Assembly (NCBI GenBank): GCA_964609675.1
Contig: CAZSRX010000001.1
Coordinates: 1-64,000 of the forward strand
Direction: 5' to 3'
Length of the DNA: 64,000 nt
Source: CAZSRX01 sp964609675 [NCBI: uncultured Bacteroidota bacterium]
GTDB taxonomy: Bacteria > CLD3 > SB21
In this document: positions 18,614-28,200 of the stretch, piece after piece
Position numbering within the stretch: position 1 is the first letter of the stretch
Layout: each line of letters starts with the position of its first letter
Made by a program: the position numbers and the translations under genes
Notes under the pieces: model-generated
Database searches by the model: none
What the model was told of the DNA's origin: nothing
The model's input: only the letters and a program-made list of their open reading frames with translations

Positions 18614-20283
18614 TTCCGCATCAGTTTTTTATATTTTATCCGGTGCGGGCGTTCGGCGTCGATACCCAGACGCTGTTTGCGGTTTTCCTCGTACTGGGTA
18701 TAATTCCCGTCAAACCAGTATACGTTGCTGTCGCCTTCGAACGCGAGGATATGGGTGGCCACGCGGTCGAGGAACCAGCGGTCGTGGGAAATCACGACGG
18801 CGCATCCGGCAAAGGACTGGAGCGCTTCTTCCAGCGCGCGGAGCGTATTGACGTCGAGATCGTTTGTGGGTTCGTCGAGCAGGAGGACGTTCGCGCCTTC
18901 TTTGAGCATTTTCGCGAGGTGTACGCGGTTACGTTCGCCGCCGGAGATCATGCCGGTTTTTTTCTGCTGGTCCTGCCCGCTGAAATTGAATCGCGCTACG
19001 TACGCACGGGAATTGACTTCGCGGTTGCCGAGCATGATTAAATCTTCGCCGCCGGAAATTTCTTCCCAGATGGATTTGTCCGGATCGAGCGGACGGTTCT
19101 GGTCCACGTAGCCGAGTTTCACCGTCTCGCCGATGCGGATGGTGCCGCTGTCCGGTTTTTCCTGGCCGATGATCATTTTGAACAAGGTGGTTTTTCCGGC
19201 GCCGTTCGGGCCGATCACGCCGATGATACCGCCCGGCGGCAGGGAGAAGTTCATGTTCTCGATCAGCAGTTTATCGCCGTATCCTTTGGATACATTTTGC
19301 GCTTCGATAACGAGATTGCCCAGCCGCGGACCCGGCGGAATGTAAATTTCCAATTCTTCGTTGCGCTTGTCCTGCTGTTCGGCGACCATTTTCTCGTACG
19401 CGGCGATGCGGGCCTTGCTTTTCGCGTGTCGGCCTTTGGGATTCATGCGCACCCATTCGAGTTCCTCGGCAAGCGCTTTCTGGCGTTTGGATTCCTGCTT
19501 TTCCTCAATGGCCAGGCGCCGGCGTTTCTGCTCAAGCCAGGACGAGTAATTGCCTTCAAACGGAATGCCTTCGCCGCGGTCAAGCTCGAGTATCCATCCG
19601 GCGACATTATCCAGAAAATAGCGGTCGTGCGTCACGGCAATCACGGTGCCTTTGTACTGCGCAAGATGCAGTTCCAGCCAGCCCACGGATTCCGCGTCGA
19701 GATGGTTGGTGGGTTCGTCCAGCAGCAATACATCCGGCTCCTGCAGAAGCAGGCGGCACAAAGCCACGCGGCGCCGTTCCCCACCGGACAGGACTTTAAC
19801 CGGCGTCGAACCTTCCGGACAGCGGAGTGCGTCCATGGCCTGCTCCAGTTTGCTGTCCAGGTCCCACGCGTTCAGTTGCTCAATTTTTTCCTGCAGTTGG
19901 CCCTGCTTCTCGAGAAGTTTGTCAAAATCCGCGTCGGGATTCGCCATTTCGTTGGATACCGCTTCGTATTCACGTAGTAAATTCACCGTCTCCTGAACGC
20001 CTTCCTCGACGATCGCTTTGACTGTTTTGGCGTTGTCGAGTTCCGGTTCCTGCGGCAGAAGTCCGAACGTGATGCCTTTCTGGGCGGTGACCTGTCCGAT
20101 ATACTGCTGGTCCACGCCCGCGATGATGCGCAGCAACGTACTTTTTCCGGCGCCGTTCAGTCCGAGAACGCCGATTTTCGCGCCGTAAAAGAATGATAAG
20201 TAAATGTCCTTCAGGACTTGTTTACTGGGTTTGTGGATTTTCCCCACACCCACCATCGAGAATATGATTTTATTATCGGCCAT
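18610..20283 (-). CDS. ettA: Energy-dependent translational throttle protein EttA (ABC-F)
   Basis: ABC-F ATPase (557 aa) that binds the ribosomal E site and gates the first elongation step according to ATP/ADP; no membrane domain. Two ATPase cassettes are present: Walker A GLNGAGKST (about 43) with signature LSGGERRRVALCR and LLLDEPTNHLD, and GPNGAGKTT (about 360) with SGGERNRVHLAKML and LLLDEPTNDLD. EttA hallmarks are the start IIFSMVGVGKIHKPSKQVLKDI, the inter-domain linker with NPKGRHAKSKARIAAYE, and the end RIKYKKLMRN. The length matches the family. Confidence 0.96.
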   Translation of the reverse strand: MADNKIIFSMVGVGKIHKPSKQVLKDIYLSFFYGAKIGVLGLNGAGKSTLLRIIAGVDQQYIGQVTAQKGITFGLLPQEPELDNAKTVKAIVEEGVQETVNLLREYEAVSNEMANPDADFDKLLEKQGQLQEKIEQLNAWDLDSKLEQAMDALRCPEGSTPVKVLSGGERRRVALCRLLLQEPDVLLLDEPTNHLDAESVGWLELHLAQYKGTVIAVTHDRYFLDNVAGWILELDRGEGIPFEGNYSSWLEQKRRRLAIEEKQESKRQKALAEELEWVRMNPKGRHAKSKARIAAYEKMVAEQQDKRNEELEIYIPPGPRLGNLVIEAQNVSKGYGDKLLIENMNFSLPPGGIIGVIGPNGAGKTTLFKMIIGQEKPDSGTIRIGETVKLGYVDQNRPLDPDKSIWEEISGGEDLIMLGNREVNSRAYVARFNFSGQDQQKKTGMISGGERNRVHLAKMLKEGANVLLLDEPTNDLDVNTLRALEEALQSFAGCAVVISHDRWFLDRVATHILAFEGDSNVYWFDGNYTQYEENRKQRLGIDAERPHRIKYKKLMRN

Positions 20284-20353
20284 CCAATTATCAGTTATTT
20301 TATAAACGTTTTCTGCAAAAATATAACAAACTAACCTAAAGATTCAAGAAACA

Positions 20354-20388
20354 GAAAAAAAGGTTCCCGATTTTATCAGAAACCTTTA
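20354..20388 (-). terminator. Terminator after the lysine-rich secreted protein gene
   Basis: On the minus strand AAAGGTTTC pairs with GGGAACCTTT (one G-U) and continues into a T-run, 20 bp past the stop at 20408. Confidence 0.75.
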
Positions 20389-20407
20389 ATGCAGGCCGTA
20401 TGGTGGA

Positions 20408-20947
20408 TTATTCAATCTTCTGCGCTTCGACGGTTGTTTTGACTTTGGATACCTTTTCGTTCAGTATATCCACTAATTCTTCCGCTTCCTGAACCATGGC
20501 TTCTTTTTCCTTCAACGTATCACCCTTGAGCTGGCCGGATTTCTTTTTCTTCTCCAGATTCTCTTTGGCCTTTCTGACTTTTTCTTTCAATTCGGTGAGT
20601 TTTTGTTCCGAAATGGCCAATTGCGTTTTGGAATCGGCGATTTGTTTTTTCATTTTATTTTTGGCGTCTTCCGAACGCATTTTGCCGAATTCTTTACCGG
20701 TCATGCCGTCTTTATCGGTACCGTAGGCGTGGCCTTTTTGATCTTCTTTTTTGCCGCTTTTTTCTTCTTTCTTTTCGTCTTTCTTTTCGTCTTTCTTGTT
20801 GTCATCTTTTTTTCCGTGTTCTTCCTTCATTTCCTTGCCTTTAGGGCCTTTTTCATCTTTCGCGGCTTTGCCTTTTTCGCTCTGGGCCAACAGCAGTCCG
20901 GAAAAACCGAAGGCGAACACAACGAGTAATACCATAATCTTTTTCAT
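20408..20947 (-). CDS. Lysine/glutamate-rich secreted coiled-coil protein, unknown function
   Basis: 179-aa protein that I do not recognise. It has a signal peptide (MKKIMVLLVVFAFGFSGLLLAQ). A segment of extreme Lys/Glu/Asp richness (about 22-75, e.g. KKDDNKKDEKKDEKKEEK) and a long coiled coil (about 90-175, QIADSKTQLAISEQKLTELK and onward) follow. It is likely periplasmic. It lies downstream of a small lipoprotein gene with a 14-bp gap and shares the terminator at 20354. The low-complexity segment makes homology calls unsafe. Confidence 0.75.
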   Translation of the reverse strand: MKKIMVLLVVFAFGFSGLLLAQSEKGKAAKDEKGPKGKEMKEEHGKKDDNKKDEKKDEKKEEKSGKKEDQKGHAYGTDKDGMTGKEFGKMRSEDAKNKMKKQIADSKTQLAISEQKLTELKEKVRKAKENLEKKKKSGQLKGDTLKEKEAMVQEAEELVDILNEKVSKVKTTVEAQKIE

Positions 20948-20961
20948 AGGCGTTTCTCCGG

Positions 20962-21168
20962 TTAAATGTCTTTTAAAAGTTGATCCACGGCTTTTTCGGC
21001 ATCCTCAGTTACTTTCTGAAGCTGCTCGGTGGATTGCCTAAGATCATTGGCCGTGGAATCTATTTTCATAGCGGCCTGATGATCCAGTTCCTCTTTTGAA
21101 GGGCTCTGCCCGCAGGATGCGGCCGCCCATACCGCAAGGAACGCCGCCAGAAGTAACATGCGTTTCAT
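20962..21168 (-). CDS. Small lipoprotein with a coiled coil, unknown function
   Basis: 68 aa with a lipoprotein signal (MKRMLLLAAFLAVWAAASC). The mature part is a single amphipathic helix (AMKIDSTANDLRQSTEQLQK and onward). The architecture recalls Braun-type or other small helical envelope lipoproteins, but there is no specific match and no C-terminal Lys linkage motif (it ends LLKDI). The ATG is preceded by AGGAGTGT. Probably an operon with the secreted protein gene at 20408-20947. Confidence 0.75.
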   Translation of the reverse strand: MKRMLLLAAFLAVWAAASCGQSPSKEELDHQAAMKIDSTANDLRQSTEQLQKVTEDAEKAVDQLLKDI

Positions 21169-21473
21169 ACGTACACTCCTATGAATATAAGGTTAAAGGA
21201 TGGATGTGTTGCCATTAAATTACATAATTCATTCGCATAACACAAGCATAAAAAAAGCCGGATAAAAAAAAGATTATCCGTCTCTAAAAAAATGTTCGGG
21301 CTTGATTGGCCCAGGCTCTGCATAACTTGGACCGCACCGTTGCCGTAAGATTATGTTAAACGCTTCGTAGATCTGGAACAAAATATATGTTTTACTATTC
21401 GATTTTAATGATATATTATGCGGAATACTGAAACGGATTAGCCGTTTCGCAACCAGGCAATGATGGAAGATCT
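21169..21473. other. Intergenic region with an orphan hairpin
   Basis: No gene is visible. CGGATAA (21259-21265) pairs with TTATCCG (21274-21280). Read leftward, the stem is followed by GCTTTTTTT, a terminator-like structure, although no leftward gene ends here. The divergent promoters of the small lipoprotein and the EamA gene must also lie in this region. Confidence 0.5.
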
Positions 21474-22364
21474 ATGAATTATACCGGAGAAATAAGCGCC
21501 GTGGCGGCGGTTTTAGTTTGGTCTTTTTCGGCGATGATTATAGCGTCTGCCGCAAAGCGTCAGGGCGCCATGCTGATTAATGTCAGCCGGCTGTTTATTG
21601 CCGCGTTACTGCTTTTCATTACGATTCTGATCTTCCGTATTCCGGTGGATGTCAGTCGCAATCAGGCGGTCTATCTGGCGGTCAGCGGGATTATCGGCCT
21701 GTTTTTCGGCGATACATTCCTCCTGAAGGCTTTTGAGACCATCGGCGCCCGGTTAAGCATGCTGATCATGTCCATTTCACCGGCTATGGCGGCGATCATG
21801 GCTTATTTTGTGTTTGATGAGCGCTTATCCGCATGGGGCATTACGGGTATGATTATAACCATCGCCGGGATTGTTTTAGTGGTCGCCGAAAAACACGATC
21901 CGGATGAAGGCCCGCATCCGATCACCCGGTTTGGCCTGATATGTGCTCTGCTTGGCGCGCTGGGGCAGGCCGGCGGCCTGATTTTTGCCCGGATGGCCTA
22001 TGAAGAAGGGACTATCCACGGCCTGATTGCCTCGTGGATCCGGATTTCCGTATCGGTGATGGCTCTGATACCGGCGTTGCTCATCCTGCGCCGCCTGAAG
22101 AACCCGATAACCGCGTTCAGAAACGATCCAAAATCCCTCCGGCTCACGGCGCTCGGCGCGTTTATGGGCTCGTATCTCGGCATTACGTTCAGCCTGATTG
22201 CCATTGAATATACTCAGGTCGGCATTGCCGCAACGATTATGGCGACGGTACCGATCTTCATGCTCGCTCCGGCAAAATTTTTTCTGAAAGAAAAAATCAA
22301 CACCGCGGCCGTTGTCGGATCATTTATCGCTGTCGCCGGCGTAACGTTGCTGTTTATAAAATAA
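21474..22364 (+). CDS. EamA/DMT-family transporter
   Basis: Inner-membrane drug/metabolite transporter (296 aa) with ten predicted membrane helices arranged as two EamA repeats (about 5-140 and 155-295). Typical pieces are AVLVWSFSAMIIASAAKRQG near the N-terminus, SPAMAAIMAYFVFDERLSAWG closing repeat one, and the matching TVPIFMLAPAKFFLKEKI closing repeat two. The substrate is unknown; relatives export amino acids, nucleosides or other small metabolites. Apparently single-gene. Confidence 0.92.
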   Translation: MNYTGEISAVAAVLVWSFSAMIIASAAKRQGAMLINVSRLFIAALLLFITILIFRIPVDVSRNQAVYLAVSGIIGLFFGDTFLLKAFETIGARLSMLIMSISPAMAAIMAYFVFDERLSAWGITGMIITIAGIVLVVAEKHDPDEGPHPITRFGLICALLGALGQAGGLIFARMAYEEGTIHGLIASWIRISVSVMALIPALLILRRLKNPITAFRNDPKSLRLTALGAFMGSYLGITFSLIAIEYTQVGIAATIMATVPIFMLAPAKFFLKEKINTAAVVGSFIAVAGVTLLFIK

Positions 22365-22393
22365 AAAAAGCCCGACTGGTTGTTTTCGGGCTT
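22363..22393 (-). terminator. Terminator of the tRNA-His/tRNA-Glu transcript
   Basis: On the minus strand AAGCCCGA pairs with TCGGGCTT and runs into TTTTT, directly downstream of tRNA-Glu. It overlaps the stop of the rightward EamA gene and may serve both directions. Confidence 0.8.
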
Positions 22394-22396
22394 GTG

Positions 22397-22468
22397 TACG
22401 CCTACGGGGATTTGAACCCCGGTTACCGCCGTGAAAGGGCGATGTCCTAACCCCTAGACGATAGGCGC
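22397..22468 (-). tRNA. tRNA-Glu (UUC)
   Basis: Full cloverleaf on the minus strand: acceptor GCGCCTA/TAGGCGT with a terminal G-U, anticodon loop CTTTCAC giving UUC, T-loop TTCAAAT in a CCGGG/CCCCG-type stem. CCA is not encoded. Confidence 0.94.
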
Positions 22469-22561
22469 ATCAAATACAAAGAACATTTTAAAGAGCGCCT
22501 ATTATATAGCAAAAAGACGCTTAAGTCAAGAAAAAAAATCTAATCCTATTTTTTTCCGAAG

Positions 22562-22636
22562 GGTGACTGAGGGGGCTCGAACCCCCGGCCTTCAGGGCCA
22601 CAACCTGACGCTCTAACCAACTGAGCTACAGTCACC
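22562..22636 (-). tRNA. tRNA-His (GUG)
   Basis: Full cloverleaf on the minus strand. The anticodon loop TTGTGGC gives GUG. The acceptor stem has the extra G-1 paired with C73, the histidine identity feature. CCA is not encoded. It lies 93 bp upstream of tRNA-Glu in the same direction, probably one transcript. Confidence 0.94.
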
Positions 22637-22819
22637 ATATTGAAAACAGCGTTTCTACGCCTATTATAGTAAAATTATTTCAATTTGCAAGATTTTTCTT
22701 ATAATGAAAACTGTGCCTTTTGTTCGGTATCTGAAAAATTATTGTTAGTAACGGTATTTAACGTAAAGTTTGTAAATTTTGTTTAACCATGATAAAAATG
22801 TTTATGGGAGAATATATCA

Positions 22820-23407
22820 TGAAACCGGTTTTACATTAATATCCATCAAAACATTAATGGCATTATGGGTCATAGCGGGGCTGTTGGGTATCGGGAGGCT
22901 CCATGCGCGGCATTTAATGGATGAGCTGACGCTCAATCCTAATCAGGCCGCTCCGGTAACGAAACTGGTGGTTCGCCGTGAAGTTACGGAAATCAAGCTG
23001 TCAAACGGGGCGCAGATACCATGCCGGCCGGTGAACGGACGGGTCTGGGCGGCTTTGTTTGTCGGCAACGTGAAGATGACTTTCAATCCAACGACAGAAA
23101 TAGAGCGCGACCAGTTGATGCGCCGGTTTAAGGACAGTCTGATAACCGCCGATGGAAAAGCCGTCCTGTTTGACTTTACCGATAGCCCCCGCGGGAGTTG
23201 CAGAGTAAAACCGCATTCGGAGGGGAAAATTTTCCAAAAGACGCACGGACGGTTTTCGGTTTTTTAAAAAAGCACAACGCATTAAACGAAAACATTTTAT
23301 ACGCTTTTCTGAATAATGCTTCCAACGCCGCTTTTCACGCCGATGTACGATCAAAAGAAAACGAAGGCCTGATCTGCGCAACCCTAATACCCATATTATT
23401 TGTCTAA
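22820..23407 (+). pseudogene. Decayed N-terminal fragment of an M1-peptidase-like protein
   Basis: A signal-peptide start (ATG 22820 after GGAGA) shifts frame within a few codons. The longest piece continues IKTLMALWVIAGLLG, then VTEIKLSNGAQIPCRPVNGRV and MTFNPTTEIERDQL, the pattern of the N-terminal domain of large M1-family metallopeptidase-like proteins. At about 23190 the sense shifts to another frame (FGFLKKHNALNENILYAFL, NNASNAAFHADV) and ends at 23407. No zinc-binding HEXXH domain follows. Two frameshifts and loss of at least three quarters of the gene mark a remnant. The family assignment is from memory of the motif pattern. Confidence 0.55.
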
Positions 23408-23481
23408 TTTAAATATTGATTTCATGAAATATTTTTTATAAACAAGCGTTTGAAAAAAGTGATCGGATAATATTTTTTTGT

Positions 23482-23907
23482 ATGATTGCCCGTTTTTCAA
23501 ATAAATTACTGCGGATGTTTTTGATACTGACCGTCTTTTGGCTGCCGGTTTCTTTTTCATTTGTACATTCTCCCTGCAAACCGGATATCATGCCTTGTTG
23601 TCTGAATTCAAATACGGGGTCGGACTCCTGTTGTTCCGTTTCAAATACCAACACTTTACAAAGCGGTTTTTCCAAAGAACCTTGCTGTCCCTGTTCATTT
23701 CCAAAAATGATCGACTGGCAGACGGTAGATGAACTCACGCAAAATATTAAAATATTTATTAAAAGTTTCAAATCCGTTGATTATCAAAACTCCGTCAATA
23801 CGTTATCGGTACGACCGTTACGGGATTATACCCGTTCATCGGAAGGAATTCCGAAATTTCTTTTAAACACCAACCGGCTTGCTTTTACGCATAAGCTGAA
23901 CATCTGA
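23482..23907 (+). CDS. Cysteine-rich secreted protein heading the copper-efflux locus
   Basis: 141-aa protein that I do not recognise. An N-terminal signal sequence (MFLILTVFWLPVSFSFVHS) is followed by a short segment with nine cysteines, mostly paired (CCLN, SCC, CCPC), and few beyond it. Such clustered thiols could bind Cu(I)/Ag(I) or other soft metals in the periplasm. It lies 79 bp upstream of the TolC-CusA-CusB operon in the same direction, which supports a metal-handling role by context. The start has no clear ribosome site. A poor -35/-10 pair (TTGATT 23416, TATAAA 23437, 15-bp spacer) precedes it. Confidence 0.65.
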   Translation: MIARFSNKLLRMFLILTVFWLPVSFSFVHSPCKPDIMPCCLNSNTGSDSCCSVSNTNTLQSGFSKEPCCPCSFPKMIDWQTVDELTQNIKIFIKSFKSVDYQNSVNTLSVRPLRDYTRSSEGIPKFLLNTNRLAFTHKLNI

Positions 23908-23951
23908 TTCTTTTTCTCTACTTTTTCAAACAAAATTTTTTTAACGGTTTG

Positions 23952-23973
23952 ACTCTGATTTTTTAATCAGAGT
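23952..23973. promoter_or_regulatory. Perfect palindrome just upstream of the TolC gene
   Basis: ACTCTGATT (23952-23960), TTTT, AATCAGAGT (23965-23973) form a nine-base-pair perfect inverted repeat ending 13 bp before the TolC-family ATG. There is no downstream T-run, so a simple terminator is unlikely. It could be an operator for a metal regulator or an mRNA hairpin that limits translation. Confidence 0.6.
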
Positions 23974-23986
23974 TGAACGTCTATTC

Positions 23987-25276
23987 ATGATTGGAATTGC
24001 CATGAAGCTTTTCATGCGTTTTTATACGTGGCTGCTGATAGGCATACCTGTACCGTTATCTGGTCAGTCGTATCCCTGGCCGGCGGCGTTAGATACACTG
24101 GTGGATGAACTGATACGAAACAACGGCGATTTGCTTTCCATGAAGTATAAAATCGAATCCATAGAATTCGAAAAAGAGCGGATTAGCAGCTGGGAACCGC
24201 CTCAGGCCGGAATCGAATTTTTTCAGATGCCGGTGAAATCCTTTCCCCTGGTGACAAAAAATAATATGGAAACCGATTACTTCATCCAGCAGATGATCCC
24301 CTGGCCCGGGAAAACCGCATCCATGCGGAGGCCTCTGAACAGCAAGAAAAACATGATGACCGAAGAGTATTACGACCAGCAAAGCCGGATGATCCGTGAA
24401 TTCAAGACCCTGTATATTGAGTTGTTCATTACCTTAAAGCAAAAACAGCTTAACCGGGAAAACAACCGAATTCTCAATCAATGGCTCGACATTCTCCAGA
24501 AGCAATATCAGTCCGGCATGACGACCTTGCTTGACATCGCGACGACCCGGAACGAAATCTACAAGCTGCAAACCGATTATATCGTGCTGGAAAAACAATC
24601 GCAGCGAATCCGCTCATCCTTAAATGCCATGCTAAGCCGGCCGGATAGTTCCTCGATAATCCCGGATACTATCTTGGCTGTCAGCGATATTATTTTTTCG
24701 GCCATTGACTCTGTCGAACGGGCGCTTGATAACAAAGCCGAGCTGAAATCCATACAATGGCGAATCAGCATGGAACAGCTGGATATAGTCGCTATCCATA
24801 AAGAAAAATACCCGGACTTCATGATTAAGGCCATGTATAAGAATATGACCGGCCGGCCGCACGACTACTGGTCGGTCATGCTGGGCGTCACGTTGCCGTT
24901 CAGCTGGTGGTCTAAAAACATGTACCTCGGTAAAATCGGTGAAAAGCAGATCACCATTAAATCCCTGCAGGCCGACCTGTATTACAAGAAACAACTGTAC
25001 CGGAATGAAATAGCCGCTTTAAAAAACGATTTGGACGGCCGGTATCAGAATGTTAAGCTATATGAGAATATCATTTTACCGAATAATCAGCTTTCGTTAC
25101 AGACGGCGATGAAACTTTTCGAATCCGGAAAAAGCAATTATATGCAAATTATGGAAATTTACCGGATGCATGTCATGAGTCAGACCGATTACTGGATGCA
25201 CGTTATGAATTATCTCACGGCGATGGCGCGTTTGGAAGAAATAGCCGGCAGGCATTCCGTCCATACACAAAATTAA
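23987..25276 (+). CDS. TolC-family outer-membrane efflux channel (CusC-like)
   Basis: Outer-membrane exit duct of a metal efflux pump (429 aa). The signal peptide is best read from the ATG at 24002 (MKLFMRFYTWLLIGIPVPLSG); 23987 is the first in-frame ATG, and neither has a strong ribosome site. The mature protein has two long coiled-coil repeats (about 100-200 and 300-410) separated by shorter beta segments (e.g. LGVTLPFSWWSKNMYLGKIGE), the two-repeat layout of the OMF family. It lacks the N-terminal lipid-anchor Cys of E. coli CusC. It is 14 bp from cusA, so translation is probably coupled. Confidence 0.85.
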   Translation: MIGIAMKLFMRFYTWLLIGIPVPLSGQSYPWPAALDTLVDELIRNNGDLLSMKYKIESIEFEKERISSWEPPQAGIEFFQMPVKSFPLVTKNNMETDYFIQQMIPWPGKTASMRRPLNSKKNMMTEEYYDQQSRMIREFKTLYIELFITLKQKQLNRENNRILNQWLDILQKQYQSGMTTLLDIATTRNEIYKLQTDYIVLEKQSQRIRSSLNAMLSRPDSSSIIPDTILAVSDIIFSAIDSVERALDNKAELKSIQWRISMEQLDIVAIHKEKYPDFMIKAMYKNMTGRPHDYWSVMLGVTLPFSWWSKNMYLGKIGEKQITIKSLQADLYYKKQLYRNEIAALKNDLDGRYQNVKLYENIILPNNQLSLQTAMKLFESGKSNYMQIMEIYRMHVMSQTDYWMHVMNYLTAMARLEEIAGRHSVHTQN

Positions 25277-25290
25277 ATAGGCAGGTTTTT

Positions 25291-28200
25291 ATGATTGAAA
25301 AAATAATTGAATGGAGCGCGCATAACCGGCTGATAGTAATTGCTTCATTTGTATTGCTGATTTCCGCCGGTATTTACGCCATGGCGCGCTTACCGGTTGA
25401 TGCCATTCCGGATTTATCGGAAAATCAGGTGATTGTTTTTACCGAATGGATGGGCCGCTCGCCGGAGATTATTGAAGATCAGGTCACGTTTCCGATTGCA
25501 ACGGCTCTGCAGGGACTGGCGGAAGTCAAAGCGGTACGGGCGTCTTCGATGTTTGGCATGTCCTTCGTATTCGTTATATTTGAGGACAACACGGATTTAT
25601 ATTTCGCCCGTACGCGGGTGCTGGAAAAGCTGAATACGATGCGTTCATCCCTGCCGCCCGGCGTAACGCCGTCGCTGGGACCCGACGGCACCGGCGTCGG
25701 CCATGTGTTCTGGTACACGGTTGAGGGGCCGTATGACTTGGGTACCTTACGCGCCCTGCAGGACTGGGACATCCGCTACAAACTGTCATCCGTCGAAGGC
25801 ATCGCTGAAATAGCCAGTATCGGCGGTTTTGTAAAGCAATATCAGGTAGATGTTGACCCCTGGAAACTCAAAGCGTACGCGCTGACCTTGGAGGATATTA
25901 TCCGCGCGATACAACGAAACAATAACGAAACCGGCGGAAAGATTATCGAATCGTCATCCGCCGAATATTTCATCCGGGGGCAGGGATACTTGCGTTCGGT
26001 ACGGGATATCGAAAACATCATACTTAAATCATCGCCGTCGGGAACGCCGGTTTTGTTAAGCCATGTGGCGGTTGTGCAGATCGGGCCGGATATACGACGC
26101 GGCGCGCTCGAAAAAAACGGCCAGGGCGAAGTGGTGGGCGGTATTGTGGTGATGCGCCACGGGGAAAACGCGCGGCAGGTAATCGAACGCGTAAAAATCA
26201 AAATCAGCGAAATTCAGCCCGGCTTGCCGGAGGGCGTGAAAATAATACCCTCCTATGACCGGAGCATATTGATTGACGAAGCCGTCGGCACGCTTGAAAA
26301 AGCCTTGCTCGAAGCCGCTATCATTGTATCAATCGTTGTCATCATTTTTTTACTCCACTTCCGGAGCGTCGTCCGTATCCTGATAGAAATACCGGTCACC
26401 GTTGTTATCGCTTTTCTTTTAATGTACCTGTTTAATATCACCTCCAATATCATGAGTCTTGGAGGCATCATACTCGGCATCGGTGTGATCGTGGATGCAT
26501 CCATTGTTCTTGTTGAAAACGCCCACCGGCACCTTGCCCGGGCGATAGAGGAAAAAGGAACGCTTCAGCCGGCCGATTATAAAGCCATCAGTATTATGGC
26601 GGCCAAGCAGGTCGGTCGGGCTATTTTCTTTTCAGAACTGATCATACTGGTATCGTTTCTGCCGGTGTTCCTGCTGACGGGGCCGGAGGGCAAACTGTTT
26701 CATCCGCTGGCGTTTACCAAAACGTTCATGATGGTAGGCTCGGCGGCGATAGCCATAACATTCATTCCGGTATTGATGACGTTTTTCATGCGGGGCCGCT
26801 TCGTGAACGAAGAGCGGAATAGGATTACCCATTTTATGCATATCCTTTACCGGCCGGTCCTGCGGTGGTGCCTCAAATACCGAAAAACTACTCTGGCGTT
26901 AAACGTATTGGCCTTAATCATTACCGTTCCCATGATTGCAGATACCAATTCGGAATTCATGCCGTCGCTGGATGAGGGCTCGATTTTGTATATGCCGGTC
27001 ACTTTGCCGGCGGTATCCATCGCCGAAGTCAACCGGATCATGCGGATACAGGATCAGATCATCCAAAGCGTACCCGAAGTGGATCACGTCCTGGGTAAAG
27101 CCGGCAAAGCGGAAACCTCCACCGATAACGCGCCGCTGAGCATGATTGAAACCATTATCCTGTTAAAACCCCGCTCGGAATGGCGCGAAGGCATTACCAA
27201 ACGGGATATTCTGAATGAGCTGGATCAAAAGCTTCAGATACCCGGCGTAACCAACGGCTGGACACAACCAATCATAAACCGTATCCAGATGCTTGCCACC
27301 GGCGTTCGCACGGATATCGGTCTGAAAATATTCGGAAACAACCTCGATACCCTCGAATATTACGCGGTGCGCGCAGAACAAATCCTGAAACAGGTTCCCG
27401 GCGCCTCGGATGTGGTCGCTGAGCGCCTGCAAAAAGGCCTGTACCTTGATATGAACCCGAAGCCGGAACGTTTGGCGCGATACGGGTTATCGGTACAAGA
27501 CCTGCACATGGTCATTGAAACAGCTATCGGAGGCCAAAACCTGGGAACGGTATATGAGAACCGTATGCGCTTTCCTGTCCGCATGCGTTATGCAAGGGAT
27601 TACCGGGACAACCAGGCGTCACTGAATCAGTTGCTGGTGCCTGTCCCTTCAGCGGGAGGCGTTTCGGACAATGCCTCTACCGGTACTATATCAGGAATGA
27701 CCGGTCAACGCATGGCCATGAACAAGCCGGACAATCGAAGGGAAGAATCCGGATTTACATTTTCACTTCTTGGGGGTAGGTCCTACGGCATTCAATATGT
27801 GCCGCTTTCGGAGCTGGCCGATATCCGGGTTACCGAAGGGCCGCCGATGATTAGCAGTGAAAACGGCATGCTGCGGTCTTTGGTCTATATGAATGCCCGC
27901 GGACAGGATCTCAGCGCGGTTGTGCAGGAATCGAAATCCGTGATCCAACAGCAGTTGAAACTGCCGGAGGGCTATTCGTACAGCTGGTCCGGTCAGTATG
28001 AAAATAAAATTCACGCGGACCGCACGATCAGGCTGATCCTGCCGCTGGTGTTGATGAGTATTTTTGTTCTTTTGTTTATGACGCTTAAAGATGTTAAAGA
28101 AACTGTTGTGGTCATGCTGTCCGTTCCCTTCGCGCTGATCGGCGGGATTTATATGATTTACTTACTGGATTACAACTTTTCCGTGGCCGTATGGGTTGGA

